Counted from the stretch's first letter, positions 1-7,843 are shown. The stretch is DNA of 24,232 bases from GCA-2746795 sp964643965 (GCA_964643965.1 CAZXVH010000083.1:1-24232); one strand, 5' to 3'. The notes: generated by a model not told the origin, from the sequence alone. Translations and numbers: made by a program.

Positions 1-261
1 CCAGCCCAGGAACATTCTTACGTAGCCAACATGTGGCAGCGCCTCACCAATCCTGACATCCTCATTTATTTAGACCTCGATTTTGAAAACTTGCAGCGCC
101 GTCGCCCCCATAATCACGGTGGCCCGGGCCGTTTGGCAGAGCAGCGCCAACGCCTGAGCCACGCCCGCACTCACTGCGACCTCTACCTCGACACCAGCAA
201 CCTCTCCCCGGCCACCATTCAAGAAACAGCGCTTTCCTTTTTGGCTGAACGAAAAGAGTAA
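1..261 (+). CDS. P-loop kinase-like protein, C-terminal fragment (5' end outside window)
   Basis: The frame is open from base 1 and ends at TAA 259-261, so only the last 86 codons of a longer gene are visible. The fragment contains DILIYLDLD (a beta strand with an acidic end), then Arg-rich RRRP, then LAEQRQRL and a final DLYLDTSNLSPATIQETALSFL. That order (strand, Arg-rich lid, 'hhhDTs.lsp' strand, amphipathic C-terminal helix) is what the C-terminal halves of shikimate kinase-like and nucleoside kinase-like P-loop proteins look like. The Walker A motif would lie upstream of the window, so the substrate cannot be told. An internal ATG at 31 is in frame but is unlikely to be the start. A 7-bp-period repeat begins 12 bases after the stop. 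Confidence 0.55.
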   Translation, partial: PAQEHSYVANMWQRLTNPDILIYLDLDFENLQRRRPHNHGGPGRLAEQRQRLSHARTHCDLYLDTSNLSPATIQETALSFLAERKE

Positions 262-273
262 AGAATAAAGATT

Positions 274-301
274 GGTGGGTGGCGGGTGGCAAGTGGCAAG
301 T
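274..301. repeat. 7-bp-period array, four units
   Basis: Four consecutive heptamers, GGTGGGT, GGCGGGT, GGCAAGT and GGCAAGT, follow the stop of the first gene. The units differ but the 7-base register is exact. It is one of several such arrays in this window, each with its own unit. Confidence 0.7.
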
Positions 302-320
302 CGTTTCACCATTACCTGTT

Positions 321-362
321 CCCACTGCCCACTACCCACTGTTCACTGAAAACTGTTCACTG
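321..362. repeat. 7-bp-period array, six units (NNNACTG type)
   Basis: Six consecutive heptamers follow the pattern nnnACTG (CCCACTG, CCCACTA, CCCACTG, TTCACTG, AAAACTG, TTCACTG). The array ends 3 bases before the stop codon of the minus-strand hemolysin III gene. The region 262-365 holds nothing else recognisable. Confidence 0.75.
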
Positions 363-365
363 GCT

Positions 366-1031
366 TTACGCGGGCACAAGGGAGGAGATCGCTACAAAAT
401 GGCAAATGCTGCCACCCAGCACAAACAAGTGCCAGATAGCATGGTTGTAGGGTAGTTTTTCCCAGGCGTAGAAGATGACGCCGGCCGTGTACACAATGCC
501 GCCGGCGATCAACATCGTCACGCCCAGGGGTGGGATAGTGGCCATCATATCTTTAAAGAGAAAGACACACATCCAGCCCATCAAAATGTAAATAATGGTG
601 GCTAATATCTCTAACTTGCCCAAAAAGAACATCTTCCACACGATGCCAGCCACCGCCATACCCCAGATCAAGATAAACAAAGGCCAGCCCCATGAGCCGC
701 GCATACTGACCAGCAGAAACGGCGTGTAAGTGCCGGCAATGAGGACATAGATAGCGGCATGGTCGAATTTCCGCAGAACTTTTTTTACTTTGGGATGCTG
801 CAAACTGTGGTACAGGGTAGAGGCCAGATAGAGCAAGATAAGGCTGCCGCCATAGATGCTGAAACTCACCACACGCCACACATCGCCATAGATGGCCGCC
901 AGAACGACCAGCACAATTAAGCCGGTCACGCTTAAGGCGACGCCAATGCCGTGGGTGATGCTGTTGGCAATTTCTTCACGGCGGGAATAAAACGGATTTT
1001 TCCAGTTCGGATTGTCTTTCAGTAACCACAT
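366..1031 (-). CDS. Hemolysin III / PAQR-family membrane protein (YqfA-like)
   Basis: A 221-residue integral membrane protein of the hemolysin III (HlyIII, PAQR) family, the usual length for it. Seen: an N-terminal REEIANSITHGIG motif (residues 18-30), S71-x3-H75 in STLYHS, D90-H91 in FDHAAIYVLIAGTYTPF, and H197-x3-H201 plus H211 near the C terminus. The Ser/His, Asp and C-terminal His residues are the conserved zinc-site pattern of the PAQR superfamily. About seven hydrophobic segments can be read. The start is supported by AGAGG 5 bases upstream. Family members sit in the cytoplasmic membrane. A hydrolase-type activity has been proposed for PAQR proteins, but bacterial substrates are poorly known and 'hemolysin' should not be taken as proof of toxicity. 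Confidence 0.93.
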   Translation of the reverse strand: MWLLKDNPNWKNPFYSRREEIANSITHGIGVALSVTGLIVLVVLAAIYGDVWRVVSFSIYGGSLILLYLASTLYHSLQHPKVKKVLRKFDHAAIYVLIAGTYTPFLLVSMRGSWGWPLFILIWGMAVAGIVWKMFFLGKLEILATIIYILMGWMCVFLFKDMMATIPPLGVTMLIAGGIVYTAGVIFYAWEKLPYNHAIWHLFVLGGSICHFVAISSLVPA

Positions 1032-1069
1032 AAGAACCTCTCTACGACTTGGATTGGAAGAATAGTAAA

Positions 1070-1090
1070 TAATCTTTAATCCCCAATCTC
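1070..1090. repeat. 7-bp-period array, three units
   Basis: TAATCTT, TAATCCC and CAATCTC run in one 7-base register immediately before the stop codon of the minus-strand methyltransferase gene (gene end at 1094), in the gap between it and the hemolysin III gene. Confidence 0.55.
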
Positions 1091-1093
1091 CAT

Positions 1094-1933
1094 TTATGCA
1101 TAGGCCACCACGCCAAATGCTTGCGGCGCCGGTTTAATGCGTTGGAAGCCCGCTTCTTGCAAACGCTTCACCACACCGCGAGTGACGCTGCCGCCGGATT
1201 TGCTCTGGGGATCGCCGATATAATGGAATAATCGGCCGTTCCCTTTCAGCACCCGTCGTAATTCCCGGTAAAAATCAGCCGCATACAGTTCGCCGGCCAG
1301 GCTAAACATCGGCGGGTCGTGGATGATGCGCGAGAAACGTTCGGCGGCTAACGTTTCCACCACATCCCAGGCATGGCCGATAACGCGGGTGATTTTTGGG
1401 TTGTCAAACAACGCCTGCGACCAGGGATTACAGCGACAAACTTCTACAACAGTGGGGTCTAGTTCGATGGTGGTGACATGCGTGGCGTTTTTGGCTGCTT
1501 CTATGGCAGTGTAACCGAGACCCATGGTTGTGTCCAGAATTTCGCCACCGACGGGGGCAATTGCTTTGATTTTACTCAGGGTATCCCGCTGCGGATCCGT
1601 GTCTTTGATGCGGTGCATGGGAATGCCGGAAATGAGCATGGTGGGCGCGGCGGCCGTAGGCATGAGGCTGTAGTAACGGTTGAAGGCTTCGGAGAAGAAC
1701 TGGATTTTTTCGATGCCATTGTTTTCCACCTGGAAGCAGGCCAGTTCGCTGTCTTGGATGTCGGCGATGAGCGCCCAGGAGAGCATTTGGCCGTCTGGCA
1801 GGAGGAGTGCATCCTGATTCAGGCTGATTTCTGTCTGGGTCAGGTTGAGATCGAGGGAGATAACGGCCGTTTCTACCCCTTTCTCTCTGGCTGCTAATAA
1901 CGGCCGTGTCTGCACATGTGATAAAACAATCAT
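1094..1933 (-). CDS. COG2521-type SAM-dependent methyltransferase
   Basis: A Rossmann-fold class I methyltransferase, 279 residues from the chosen start. Motif I is GGEILDTTMGLGYTA (residues 129-143), the motif II acidic strand is TTIELDP (154-160), and the motif IV-like catalytic segment is IIHDPPMFS (203-211). The DTTMGLGYTAIEAA signature matches COG2521, a family first described as predicted archaeal methyltransferases; the substrate is unknown to me. The longer frame opens at 2011, but I prefer ATG 1933: MIVLSHVQ is a natural N-terminal strand, and a -35/-10 pair lies inside the first 78 bases of the longer frame, placing transcription start near that ATG. Two AACGGCCGT-type palindromes encode ETAV near the N terminus and GNGR near residue 230. 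Confidence 0.85.
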   Translation of the reverse strand: MIVLSHVQTRPLLAAREKGVETAVISLDLNLTQTEISLNQDALLLPDGQMLSWALIADIQDSELACFQVENNGIEKIQFFSEAFNRYYSLMPTAAAPTMLISGIPMHRIKDTDPQRDTLSKIKAIAPVGGEILDTTMGLGYTAIEAAKNATHVTTIELDPTVVEVCRCNPWSQALFDNPKITRVIGHAWDVVETLAAERFSRIIHDPPMFSLAGELYAADFYRELRRVLKGNGRLFHYIGDPQSKSGGSVTRGVVKRLQEAGFQRIKPAPQAFGVVAYA

Positions 1934-1939
1934 GGCGCA

Positions 1940-1968
1940 ATTGTGGCTGGATCGTGGTTGATTGTCAA
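1940..1968 (-). promoter_or_regulatory. Candidate promoter for the COG2521 gene, possibly leaderless
   Basis: On the minus strand, TTGACA (1968-1963) is followed after exactly 17 bases by CACAAT (1945-1940), which matches TATAAT at 4 of 6 positions. Transcription would begin about 7 bases downstream, at or next to ATG 1933. No Shine-Dalgarno sequence precedes that ATG, which fits a leaderless mRNA. This is inference from spacing alone. Confidence 0.4.
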
Positions 1969-2129
1969 TTTCAAAACAGATGGGTTGTTGTGTTACAATG
2001 GGGGGAAACATGTGCGGAATCCAAGAAAGCGTTCACAAATAAAATTCTAATAAGAGAACGCTTACGCTCTAGCGAACCGGGTTCAAATCCGCTAAGTTAA
2101 AAATGATCAGCGACCAAGACGAGGTTATG

Positions 2130-2690
2130 ATGCTTGTTCAACTAGAAAGACACACCTTCACCACCGATAGCTACCATCAAATGATCGAAGCCGGTATCCT
2201 CACCGAAAATGATCGCGTCGAACTTATTCAAGGAGAACTGATTACCATGAGTCCTGTTGGCATTCGACATGCGGCCTGCGTTAAACGTTTAAATGATATT
2301 TTGTCGGCTTCTTTTCGCGGGAAGGCAATCATAAGTGTGCAAGATCCCATTGAATTAAGCGCTATTTCTGAGCCGGAACCAGATGTGGCTTTGCTGGTCT
2401 ACCGGGATGATTTTTACGCGGACCGACTGCCCACGGCCGCCGACGTTCACCTGCTCATCGAAGTATCAGATACCACCTTAACGTTTGACCGCACGGTGAA
2501 GCTGCGTATGTATGCCGAGGCCGGCGTGCCGGAAGTGTGGCTGGTGAACCTGATCGACAATGCCATTGAGATATACCGCCAGCCGGAAGCCAACCAGTAT
2601 GGGCAAAAAATGCGGGTGGGAAAAGGGGGCGTGGTAACGGCCGTTTCCTTTCCTCAGGTTTCATTCCCAGTTTCTGATCTCATCAGTTGA
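2130..2690 (+). CDS. Uma2-family (DUF820) putative restriction endonuclease-fold protein
   Basis: A Uma2/DUF820 protein of 186 residues. Seen: an N-terminal FTTDSYHQMIEAGIL segment, DRVELIQGELI, PEPDVALLV, LLIEVSDTTL, and a K-x3-YAEAGVPEVWLV block. The Asp of PEPDV and the Glu of LLIEVSD are the presumed PD-(D/E)XK metal ligands of the family. These proteins are abundant in Cyanobacteria and Chloroflexota, often as scattered orphans; whether they cut DNA in the cell is not settled. The ATG at 2130 is chosen because GAGG lies 5 bases upstream; the frame is open from ATG 2103, which lacks a ribosome-binding site. It is convergent with the M24 peptidase, sharing a hairpin. One AACGGCCGTT copy encodes VTAVSF near the C terminus. 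Confidence 0.88.
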   Translation: MLVQLERHTFTTDSYHQMIEAGILTENDRVELIQGELITMSPVGIRHAACVKRLNDILSASFRGKAIISVQDPIELSAISEPEPDVALLVYRDDFYADRLPTAADVHLLIEVSDTTLTFDRTVKLRMYAEAGVPEVWLVNLIDNAIEIYRQPEANQYGQKMRVGKGGVVTAVSFPQVSFPVSDLIS

Positions 2691-2699
2691 TCAGGAACA

Positions 2700-2732
2700 A
2701 GAAGTTCAACTTTTTTGAAAAGTTGAACTTCT
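2700..2732. terminator. Bidirectional terminator hairpin between convergent genes
   Basis: A perfect 15-bp inverted repeat (AGAAGTTCAACTTTT and its complement) surrounds a 3-base loop. The A/T runs lie next to the loop on both strands. It begins 10 bases after the Uma2 stop and overlaps the TAG stop of the M24 peptidase on the other strand, so it can serve both genes. Confidence 0.8.
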
Positions 2733-3924
2733 ACCCAATCAGCCGCAGCGCCGTTTGCGGGCTGCTCAAATAGTCCACGCCAGACTCAGTGACCAGTACA
2801 TCTTCCTCCAGGCTCATCATCCCCCGCTCGGGAACCACCACATGCAGTTCCAACGTGAAAATATTGCCCACTTCCACCGGCAGCTCACAAATACCGGCAT
2901 AACGCTCCCACTTCGGCCCTAAAACAGTAGCCCCATCATGGGCCACCCGCCCCAGCAGATGGCCGAAGGCGTGCATATATTCCGGGTAGCCATTGTCCAC
3001 AATAAACTGTCGGGCGGCGGCGTCCACCTGCCAGCCGGGCACACCCGGTTTGAGCGCCGCTTCCCCGGCGCGAATGGCCCCCAGCACCACCTCAAATGCC
3101 CGCTGCACCTCTGGCGGAACGGCCGTTTCCCCTTCTTCCAGCACATACCACATCCGCTGCATATCTGAGCAGTAATCGTTTAGCTTCACCCCCAGATCCA
3201 TATGCAGCAAATGCCCTCGCTGCAATACCACCTCGCCCGGCGCGGCATGGCCCATGGCCGAATCCGGGCCGCAGGTGACGATGGGGTTAAACGGCCGGGG
3301 CCAGGCGTAGTCCAGCCCCCTCTCGTCGATGCGGCCGCGCACAAAGTCAGCGATTTCACGCTGGCTCATGCCCGGTTTGGCAAACTGTTCAACCTCATCG
3401 AAAAGCTGCTCGGTGACGCCAACGGCCGTTTTCACCCGCGCTATCTCTTCGGCACTTTTACGGCCGCGCAGCGCCCCGATCACCTGCTCCGCCGATACCA
3501 ACCGCTCGACATAGGGCGTCCCTGCCAGGATAGCGAGTAAACTGCGATATAGACCCAGGCTGAGGCCATCCGCCGCCACATCCCCTTCCGAATAGTTGAT
3601 GGCGATGGTGGCCGGCTCTAGCCGCGCCAACGCCTCGCGCAAAGGCTGGCTGATGCCCTCATGGTAGCCGATCACCTCGCTATACAGGTTGAGGGTACGC
3701 ACATTCTCCGCGTCAAAATGACCCAAAATCGCCACATGCTGTCCGCTGCGCGTCACCAGAAACGCCGACTTCCAGGTGACATCCACATCAGCGATCAGTT
3801 CCAGCGCCGGGTCTGGAGATAGAGTGGTCTCTCGCACAAAAGTGAGCCATACATCCACGTTAAACTCTTGCAAAATCGCAGTGGCTTGCGCCAATTTTTC
3901 TTGAATAAGCGCTCTATTGTTCAT
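2731..3924 (-). CDS. M24-family metallopeptidase (Xaa-Pro dipeptidase-like)
   Basis: A 397-residue 'pita-bread' peptidase. The N-terminal creatinase-like domain covers residues 1-150 and the catalytic M24 domain about 157-397. All five metal ligands can be placed: D243 in HMDLG, D254 in CSDMQR, H322 in AFGHLLGR, E359 in FTLELH and E374 in LEEDVLVT. H329 is the usual second histidine. Members cleave Xaa-Pro dipeptides or N-terminal residues next to proline in the cytoplasm with two divalent metals; the exact substrate is not evident. The start is supported by AAAGGA 6 bases upstream. Two AACGGCCGTT copies encode KTAVGV and ETAVPP. The neighbouring genes do not suggest a pathway. Confidence 0.92.
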   Translation of the reverse strand: MNNRALIQEKLAQATAILQEFNVDVWLTFVRETTLSPDPALELIADVDVTWKSAFLVTRSGQHVAILGHFDAENVRTLNLYSEVIGYHEGISQPLREALARLEPATIAINYSEGDVAADGLSLGLYRSLLAILAGTPYVERLVSAEQVIGALRGRKSAEEIARVKTAVGVTEQLFDEVEQFAKPGMSQREIADFVRGRIDERGLDYAWPRPFNPIVTCGPDSAMGHAAPGEVVLQRGHLLHMDLGVKLNDYCSDMQRMWYVLEEGETAVPPEVQRAFEVVLGAIRAGEAALKPGVPGWQVDAAARQFIVDNGYPEYMHAFGHLLGRVAHDGATVLGPKWERYAGICELPVEVGNIFTLELHVVVPERGMMSLEEDVLVTESGVDYLSSPQTALRLIG

Positions 3925-4275
3925 ATTTTTCCTTTGATCGTCCGACCATCTTGCGTTTCAAGCAAACAGCCTTCACATTTTTTGTAAATTATTTCTCCCA
4001 GAGATAATTAACTAGTTTAACATACCATACTCCGCTCGTCGCTTATAGTTTAAACGTCACTGTTAGCAATTCCTCTACTGTGACTGTCCAGACGATTTTT
4101 CATCAAACCACGCATCGCTACAATCTACTTCACCTCTCTGTTCGCCTGTTTTTATCCCAGGAGCCAAAAAATTTTTCAATTAAAAAATGCAAAGAAGCAG
4201 CGTACTGCCTATTTGCGCTACAGCCCACGGATCACCCCCTTTAAAGGGGTGAACCTGGCTAAAGGAGAAACAGTC
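3925..4275. other. Divergent intergenic region between the M24 peptidase and the secretory operon
   Basis: 351 AT-rich bases that must hold promoters for both directions. I see no clear consensus -35/-10 pair, no RNA gene and no ORF of note. Near its right end an inverted repeat (TCACCCC at 4232-4238 with GGGGTGA at 4246-4252, joined by CTTTAAA) could form a 5' UTR hairpin just before the ribosome-binding site of the operon. Confidence 0.5.
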
Positions 4276-5973
4276 GTGAAGAAAAAACATGGATTGCTTG
4301 TTATGTTGGTATTTACCATCGCCCTATTCAGCGCCGCCATCGCCCTCACCCAGGAAGAGCCGGTTTCGCCGGACGATCTGCCCCCAGCACAGCCAGGCGA
4401 AGGCGTAGACGCTGAATCCAGCGTTATCGGTGAGCCGGCCGGACAGAATGACGCTGAACTCACGGTGGTTGAAGATAGTAACGGCGTTCAGGCCAATATC
4501 GGCGGGAGCATCACCTATCAAGGACAGTTAACGGATGGCGGCAGCCCGGCCGCTGGTGACTATCAATTTTCCTTCAAGTTATATGATGCGCTGGCCGCCG
4601 GGGTGCAGGTGGGCAGTACCCAGACCCAGATTTTGACAGTGGTCGATGGCTTATTCACCGCCACCCCCTCCTTTGGTAATGTGTTTAACGGCGCGGCGCT
4701 CTACCTGGAAATTGGCGTCCGTCCCAGCGGCAGCCCAGACCCCTTCACCACACTCAGCCCGCGCCAGGCGCTCTCGGCTGCCCCCTATGCCCTCACCTTG
4801 CGCCCCGGCGCCAACGTGGTGGGCAGCACGGTCGGCGATGCCACCTTGTGGTTGCATAACATGGCTACCAGCGGCGCCACCTCTTACGCGGTGCGCGGCG
4901 AAACAAGCTCTATCAGCAGCAGTGCGGCCGGCGTCTATGGCCGAATTATATCAACCAGCCCCGGCGCCTTCTCCGCGGGGGTTCGCGGTGTTAATGAAGG
5001 TGCTGGCGGCAATGGCATTGGCGTGTGGGGCTCTCAGAACGGCAGCGGTTGGGGTTTATACGGTACCTCTGTTACCGGCTATGGCGCCTATGTGACAGCC
5101 AGCAGCGCCGGCGGCCGCGGGCTTTACGCTCGTGGTGGCTCTGGAACCGACGTGGATATAATTTTGGCGGGCAATGGGAGCAGCAACAGCGATGATGACG
5201 GCCGCATCATGTCTGATCCCTTTTATTCCAGCAGTGATATTTTCCTGAGCAGCAATGATGCTGTTGTGGTGGAATTGGATGCAGATGGCAGCAATGAAGA
5301 CGCTGATTTCAGCATCGAAGACAAGGACTCGAACATAATTTACAACTTTGATGATGGCGGCGAGTTTTCCATCTATGAACCGGGAATCGGCGAGATGATC
5401 GAGATGGTGTCCTCGGAATTAGGCACAGATGGCGCTCAAATCACCCTACGCAACAATGCGGGGCAGGCTACTATCGTGTTGGATGCCGAATATAATGCCG
5501 GCGGCGACGGCCGTATCACCACCGAAGTGCTGCAAATTACCGGCGGCTCTGATCTCTCTGAGCAGTTTGAAATTCAGGCAGCGGCAGCCGAGTTTTCGCC
5601 CAAAGCCGGTTATGTGGTCAGCATAGACCCGGCGCATCCGGGTGAGTTGATGGTAAGCAGCCGGGCGTATGACCGCACGGTGGCCGGCGTTATCAGCGGG
5701 GCTGGCGATGTGCAGCCCGGCATGTTGATGGGGCAAAAGGGCACGGAAGCAGACGGCCGTTATCCGGTAGCCCTGACTGGTCGCGTGTATGTCTGGGTGG
5801 ATGCCTCTTATGGCGCGGTGCAGCCGGGCGATTTGCTCACCACTTCCGCCACGCCGGGCCATGCCATGGGCGTCAGCGACTATGAACAGGCGCAAGGGGC
5901 GATTTTAGGCAAGGCGATGACCAGTTTGGAATCCGGGCGTGGCCTGGTTCTGGTGCTGGTTTCGTTACAATAA
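4276..5973 (+). CDS. Secreted tail-fibre-like protein with conserved C-terminal beta domain
   Basis: A 565-residue exported protein. I chose the GTG at 4276 because AAAGGAGA precedes it at 8 bases and it opens directly into a signal peptide (KKKHGLLVMLVFTIALFSAAIA, with AIA as a likely cleavage site); the frame is open from ATG 4213 but that start would bury the signal. After a low-complexity acidic linker comes a domain with ITYQGQLTDGG and LSPRQALSAAPYAL, widespread in large secreted proteins. The middle (about residues 190-290) is Gly-rich with GVYG, GVRG, GVWG, GLYG and GLYARG turns, like phage tail-fibre or beta-prism repeats. The last 130 residues (SIDPAHPGELMVSSRAYDR, VAGVISGAG, PVALTGRVYVWVD, GDLLTTS) form a conserved domain that I think is related to Peptidase_G2/IMC-type autoprocessing domains. 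It is first in a three-gene operon. Confidence 0.75.
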   Translation: MKKKHGLLVMLVFTIALFSAAIALTQEEPVSPDDLPPAQPGEGVDAESSVIGEPAGQNDAELTVVEDSNGVQANIGGSITYQGQLTDGGSPAAGDYQFSFKLYDALAAGVQVGSTQTQILTVVDGLFTATPSFGNVFNGAALYLEIGVRPSGSPDPFTTLSPRQALSAAPYALTLRPGANVVGSTVGDATLWLHNMATSGATSYAVRGETSSISSSAAGVYGRIISTSPGAFSAGVRGVNEGAGGNGIGVWGSQNGSGWGLYGTSVTGYGAYVTASSAGGRGLYARGGSGTDVDIILAGNGSSNSDDDGRIMSDPFYSSSDIFLSSNDAVVVELDADGSNEDADFSIEDKDSNIIYNFDDGGEFSIYEPGIGEMIEMVSSELGTDGAQITLRNNAGQATIVLDAEYNAGGDGRITTEVLQITGGSDLSEQFEIQAAAAEFSPKAGYVVSIDPAHPGELMVSSRAYDRTVAGVISGAGDVQPGMLMGQKGTEADGRYPVALTGRVYVWVDASYGAVQPGDLLTTSATPGHAMGVSDYEQAQGAILGKAMTSLESGRGLVLVLVSLQ

Positions 5974-5988
5974 AAAGGAGAAGATCGG

Positions 5989-7473
5989 ATGACTGTAAAA
6001 ATTCCCATTATGATGCTTCTCTTTGTGCTGCTGTTGGCTGCCTGCGGGCCAACGGCCGTTCCAGAAGCCTCTGAAACGACATTGCCCGCAAAAACGGCAG
6101 CGGCAGGTGAAACATCGGCGAATGGTTATGAAAACGCGCCGATTCCCTACCATGTGGAACCGTTTGATATGGATTCACGGCAGCAGGAGAGTTTGGAAAC
6201 GGCCGTTCCCGCCAACTTCCGCCAGGTTATCAAGGTTCCGGGCGCCATCTCGCTGCGTTTACACTTCAGCGAATATGATCTGGGCCGGGCCAGCTATTTG
6301 ACCATCACCTCTCTGCAAGATGGTGGCCAGCAGCGATTAGACAGCCGTAGTCTGCCCAAGTGGGAAGACGCCACTGCTGTGTTTAATGGCGACGCCATCG
6401 AAATTGAGATGCATGTCGCTGATACAGATGAAGGCGTTTACTTTGTGGTAGACGCCGTAGTGGTGGCTGATCCGCAAGACCCGCCGCCGGAAGCGGTAGT
6501 AAATGGCGATGGCGAAGGCGACCGCTCCTTGTGCGCCGGCGATAACCGAATTGCCTCTACCGATGGGCGTGTAGGCCGGTTGTACTTTGGTGGCTGCACG
6601 GCGTGGTTGATCTCAAACGGCCGTTTACTCACCGCCGGCCATTGTGTGGATTTCGATCCGGATCAGGGTGGCCCTGGGCTGCCAGATGGCGTCCTGGATT
6701 TGTTCGGTGTGGTGGAGTTCAATGTGCCCTCCTCTCTGCCCGATGGTACGACAGTGGCCGCCGCCCCTGAAGATCAATATCCCATCAACACTGGTAGCGT
6801 CACCTGGCATTTTGAGGGCGAAGGACAGGGCTTAGGCAAAGATTGGGCCGTGTTCACCGTCAACGAAAATGCCAATACCGGCCTGACGCCGTTTGTGGCG
6901 CAGGGTGGCTTTTTCCGCACGACCAACGGCAACCCGGCGGCCGGCAATACCATTCGAGTCACCGGCATGGGGCTGGACAATACACCCCCCGGCAGCACGG
7001 GCAACCGTAATACCGACAACTTCACCAACCAGACCAGCACCGGCGGCTATGTCGGTGAAAGCAGTTCTGGCAATAACATCTGGCACCGGTATGCAGTGGA
7101 TACCACCGGCGGTAACTCCGGCAGTCCTGTCATCTGGAACAGCAATGGCTTTACCATCGGCATTCATACCAATGCTGGCTGCGCCTCGAATGGAACTGGC
7201 GCTAACAACGGCACTTCGTTTGAAGTAAACGCCCTGGAAACAGCCATTGACAACCATCCCGGTTCCAGCACCATCTACGCCGATAAAACGCGCTATGGCG
7301 CAACCGAAAATGGCACTATCTACCATCCCCATGACACCTTCAACGAAGCAGTTAACACCGTATTGAGCGGCGGTAAAGTGAGTGTGGTGTCCGGAACCTA
7401 TAACGATACGGGTCTCTATACCAAATCTATGTTTGTGGTAGCCCCGGTGGGCAGCGTCTTGATTGGCGACTAA
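5989..7473 (+). CDS. Lipoprotein trypsin-like serine protease (S1 fold)
   Basis: A 494-residue lipoprotein. The signal peptide ends in lipobox LLAAC (Cys about residue 19), predicting a membrane-anchored protein on the outer face. Residues 45-165 form a beta-rich pre-protease domain (SLRLHFSEYDLGRASYLTI, VYFVVDAVVV). The protease follows: H218 in LLTAGHCVD, D285 in KDWAVF and S377 in GGNSGSPV give a complete triad. The tail after residue 420 resembles the first turns of a parallel beta-helix (GTIYHPHDTFNEAV, GGKVSVVSGTYND). It starts 15 bases after the previous stop with AAAAGGAG, so it is co-transcribed. The first protein of the operon may be its substrate or scaffold, which is inference. 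Three exact AACGGCCGTT copies encode PTAVPE, ETAVPA and SNGRLL. Confidence 0.88.
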   Translation: MTVKIPIMMLLFVLLLAACGPTAVPEASETTLPAKTAAAGETSANGYENAPIPYHVEPFDMDSRQQESLETAVPANFRQVIKVPGAISLRLHFSEYDLGRASYLTITSLQDGGQQRLDSRSLPKWEDATAVFNGDAIEIEMHVADTDEGVYFVVDAVVVADPQDPPPEAVVNGDGEGDRSLCAGDNRIASTDGRVGRLYFGGCTAWLISNGRLLTAGHCVDFDPDQGGPGLPDGVLDLFGVVEFNVPSSLPDGTTVAAAPEDQYPINTGSVTWHFEGEGQGLGKDWAVFTVNENANTGLTPFVAQGGFFRTTNGNPAAGNTIRVTGMGLDNTPPGSTGNRNTDNFTNQTSTGGYVGESSSGNNIWHRYAVDTTGGNSGSPVIWNSNGFTIGIHTNAGCASNGTGANNGTSFEVNALETAIDNHPGSSTIYADKTRYGATENGTIYHPHDTFNEAVNTVLSGGKVSVVSGTYNDTGLYTKSMFVVAPVGSVLIGD

Positions 7474-7484
7474 AGGAGAACGTG

Positions 7485-7796
7485 ATGCAAATAACAAAGA
7501 AATTCTTTAACTGGCTCACTCCCGGCAAACTGCTGCTCTTGCTCTTTCTGGCGCTGTTGTTGGTGGGTGGCCCGGTTCTTGCCAGCAGCGGCGGCCCATT
7601 TGACCTCTCCTGGTGGACGGTGGATGGCGGCGGCGGTGATAGCAGCAGCGGCAACTATGCCCTCAGCGGCACGGTTGGCCAGGCAGATGCGGGCGCTTCC
7701 TTAGCCGGCGGCGACTATGCGGTTAACGGCGGCTTTTGGGCGGCCGGCGGCGTGATCGATGAGTGGGGCGTGTATCTACCTATGATTGTGCGTTAA
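7485..7796 (+). CDS. Small secreted WWTVDGGGG-type protein with YLPMIVR tail
   Basis: A 103-residue exported protein. It has a signal peptide with a long hydrophobic core (LLLLLFLALLLVGGPVLA) and then FDLSWWTVDGGGG, NYALSGTVGQADAG and GGDYAVNGGFWAAGG. This block is very common in secreted Chloroflexota proteins, as a single unit or at the end of larger ones; its function is unknown to me. The protein ends in VYLPMIVR, and a C-terminal 'hYLPhhhR' is a recurring ending in that phylum, possibly a sorting or anchoring signal (inference). AAGGAG lies 6 bases before ATG 7485; a GTG one codon upstream is possible. It is third in the operon, 11 bases after the protease. Confidence 0.8.
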   Translation: MQITKKFFNWLTPGKLLLLLFLALLLVGGPVLASSGGPFDLSWWTVDGGGGDSSSGNYALSGTVGQADAGASLAGGDYAVNGGFWAAGGVIDEWGVYLPMIVR

Positions 7797-7800
7797 TACC

Positions 7801-7835
7801 GGTGATCGATTATCGGTGTACGGTAATCGGTGACG
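7801..7835. repeat. 7-bp-period array, five units (GGTnAtC type)
   Basis: Five heptamers in exact register (GGTGATC, GATTATC, GGTGTAC, GGTAATC, GGTGACG) begin 4 bases after the stop codon of the small secreted protein and end just before the operon terminator. Confidence 0.75.
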
Positions 7836-7843
7836 TAATTGTT

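Noticed and set aside
1478..1897. A 139-codon open frame on the plus strand opposite the methyltransferase gene
   Set aside because: It is antisense to a gene with clear methyltransferase motifs, has no recognisable domain and no ribosome-binding site.
5446..5895. A 149-codon open frame on the minus strand within the tail-fibre-like gene
   Set aside because: The plus-strand frame encodes a conserved domain here; the composition of the antisense product is that of a shadow frame.
6832..7497. A 221-codon open frame on the minus strand within the protease gene
   Set aside because: It is antisense to the S1 protease, whose catalytic Asp and Ser lie in this stretch. The product is Gly/Ala/Val-rich with no domain.
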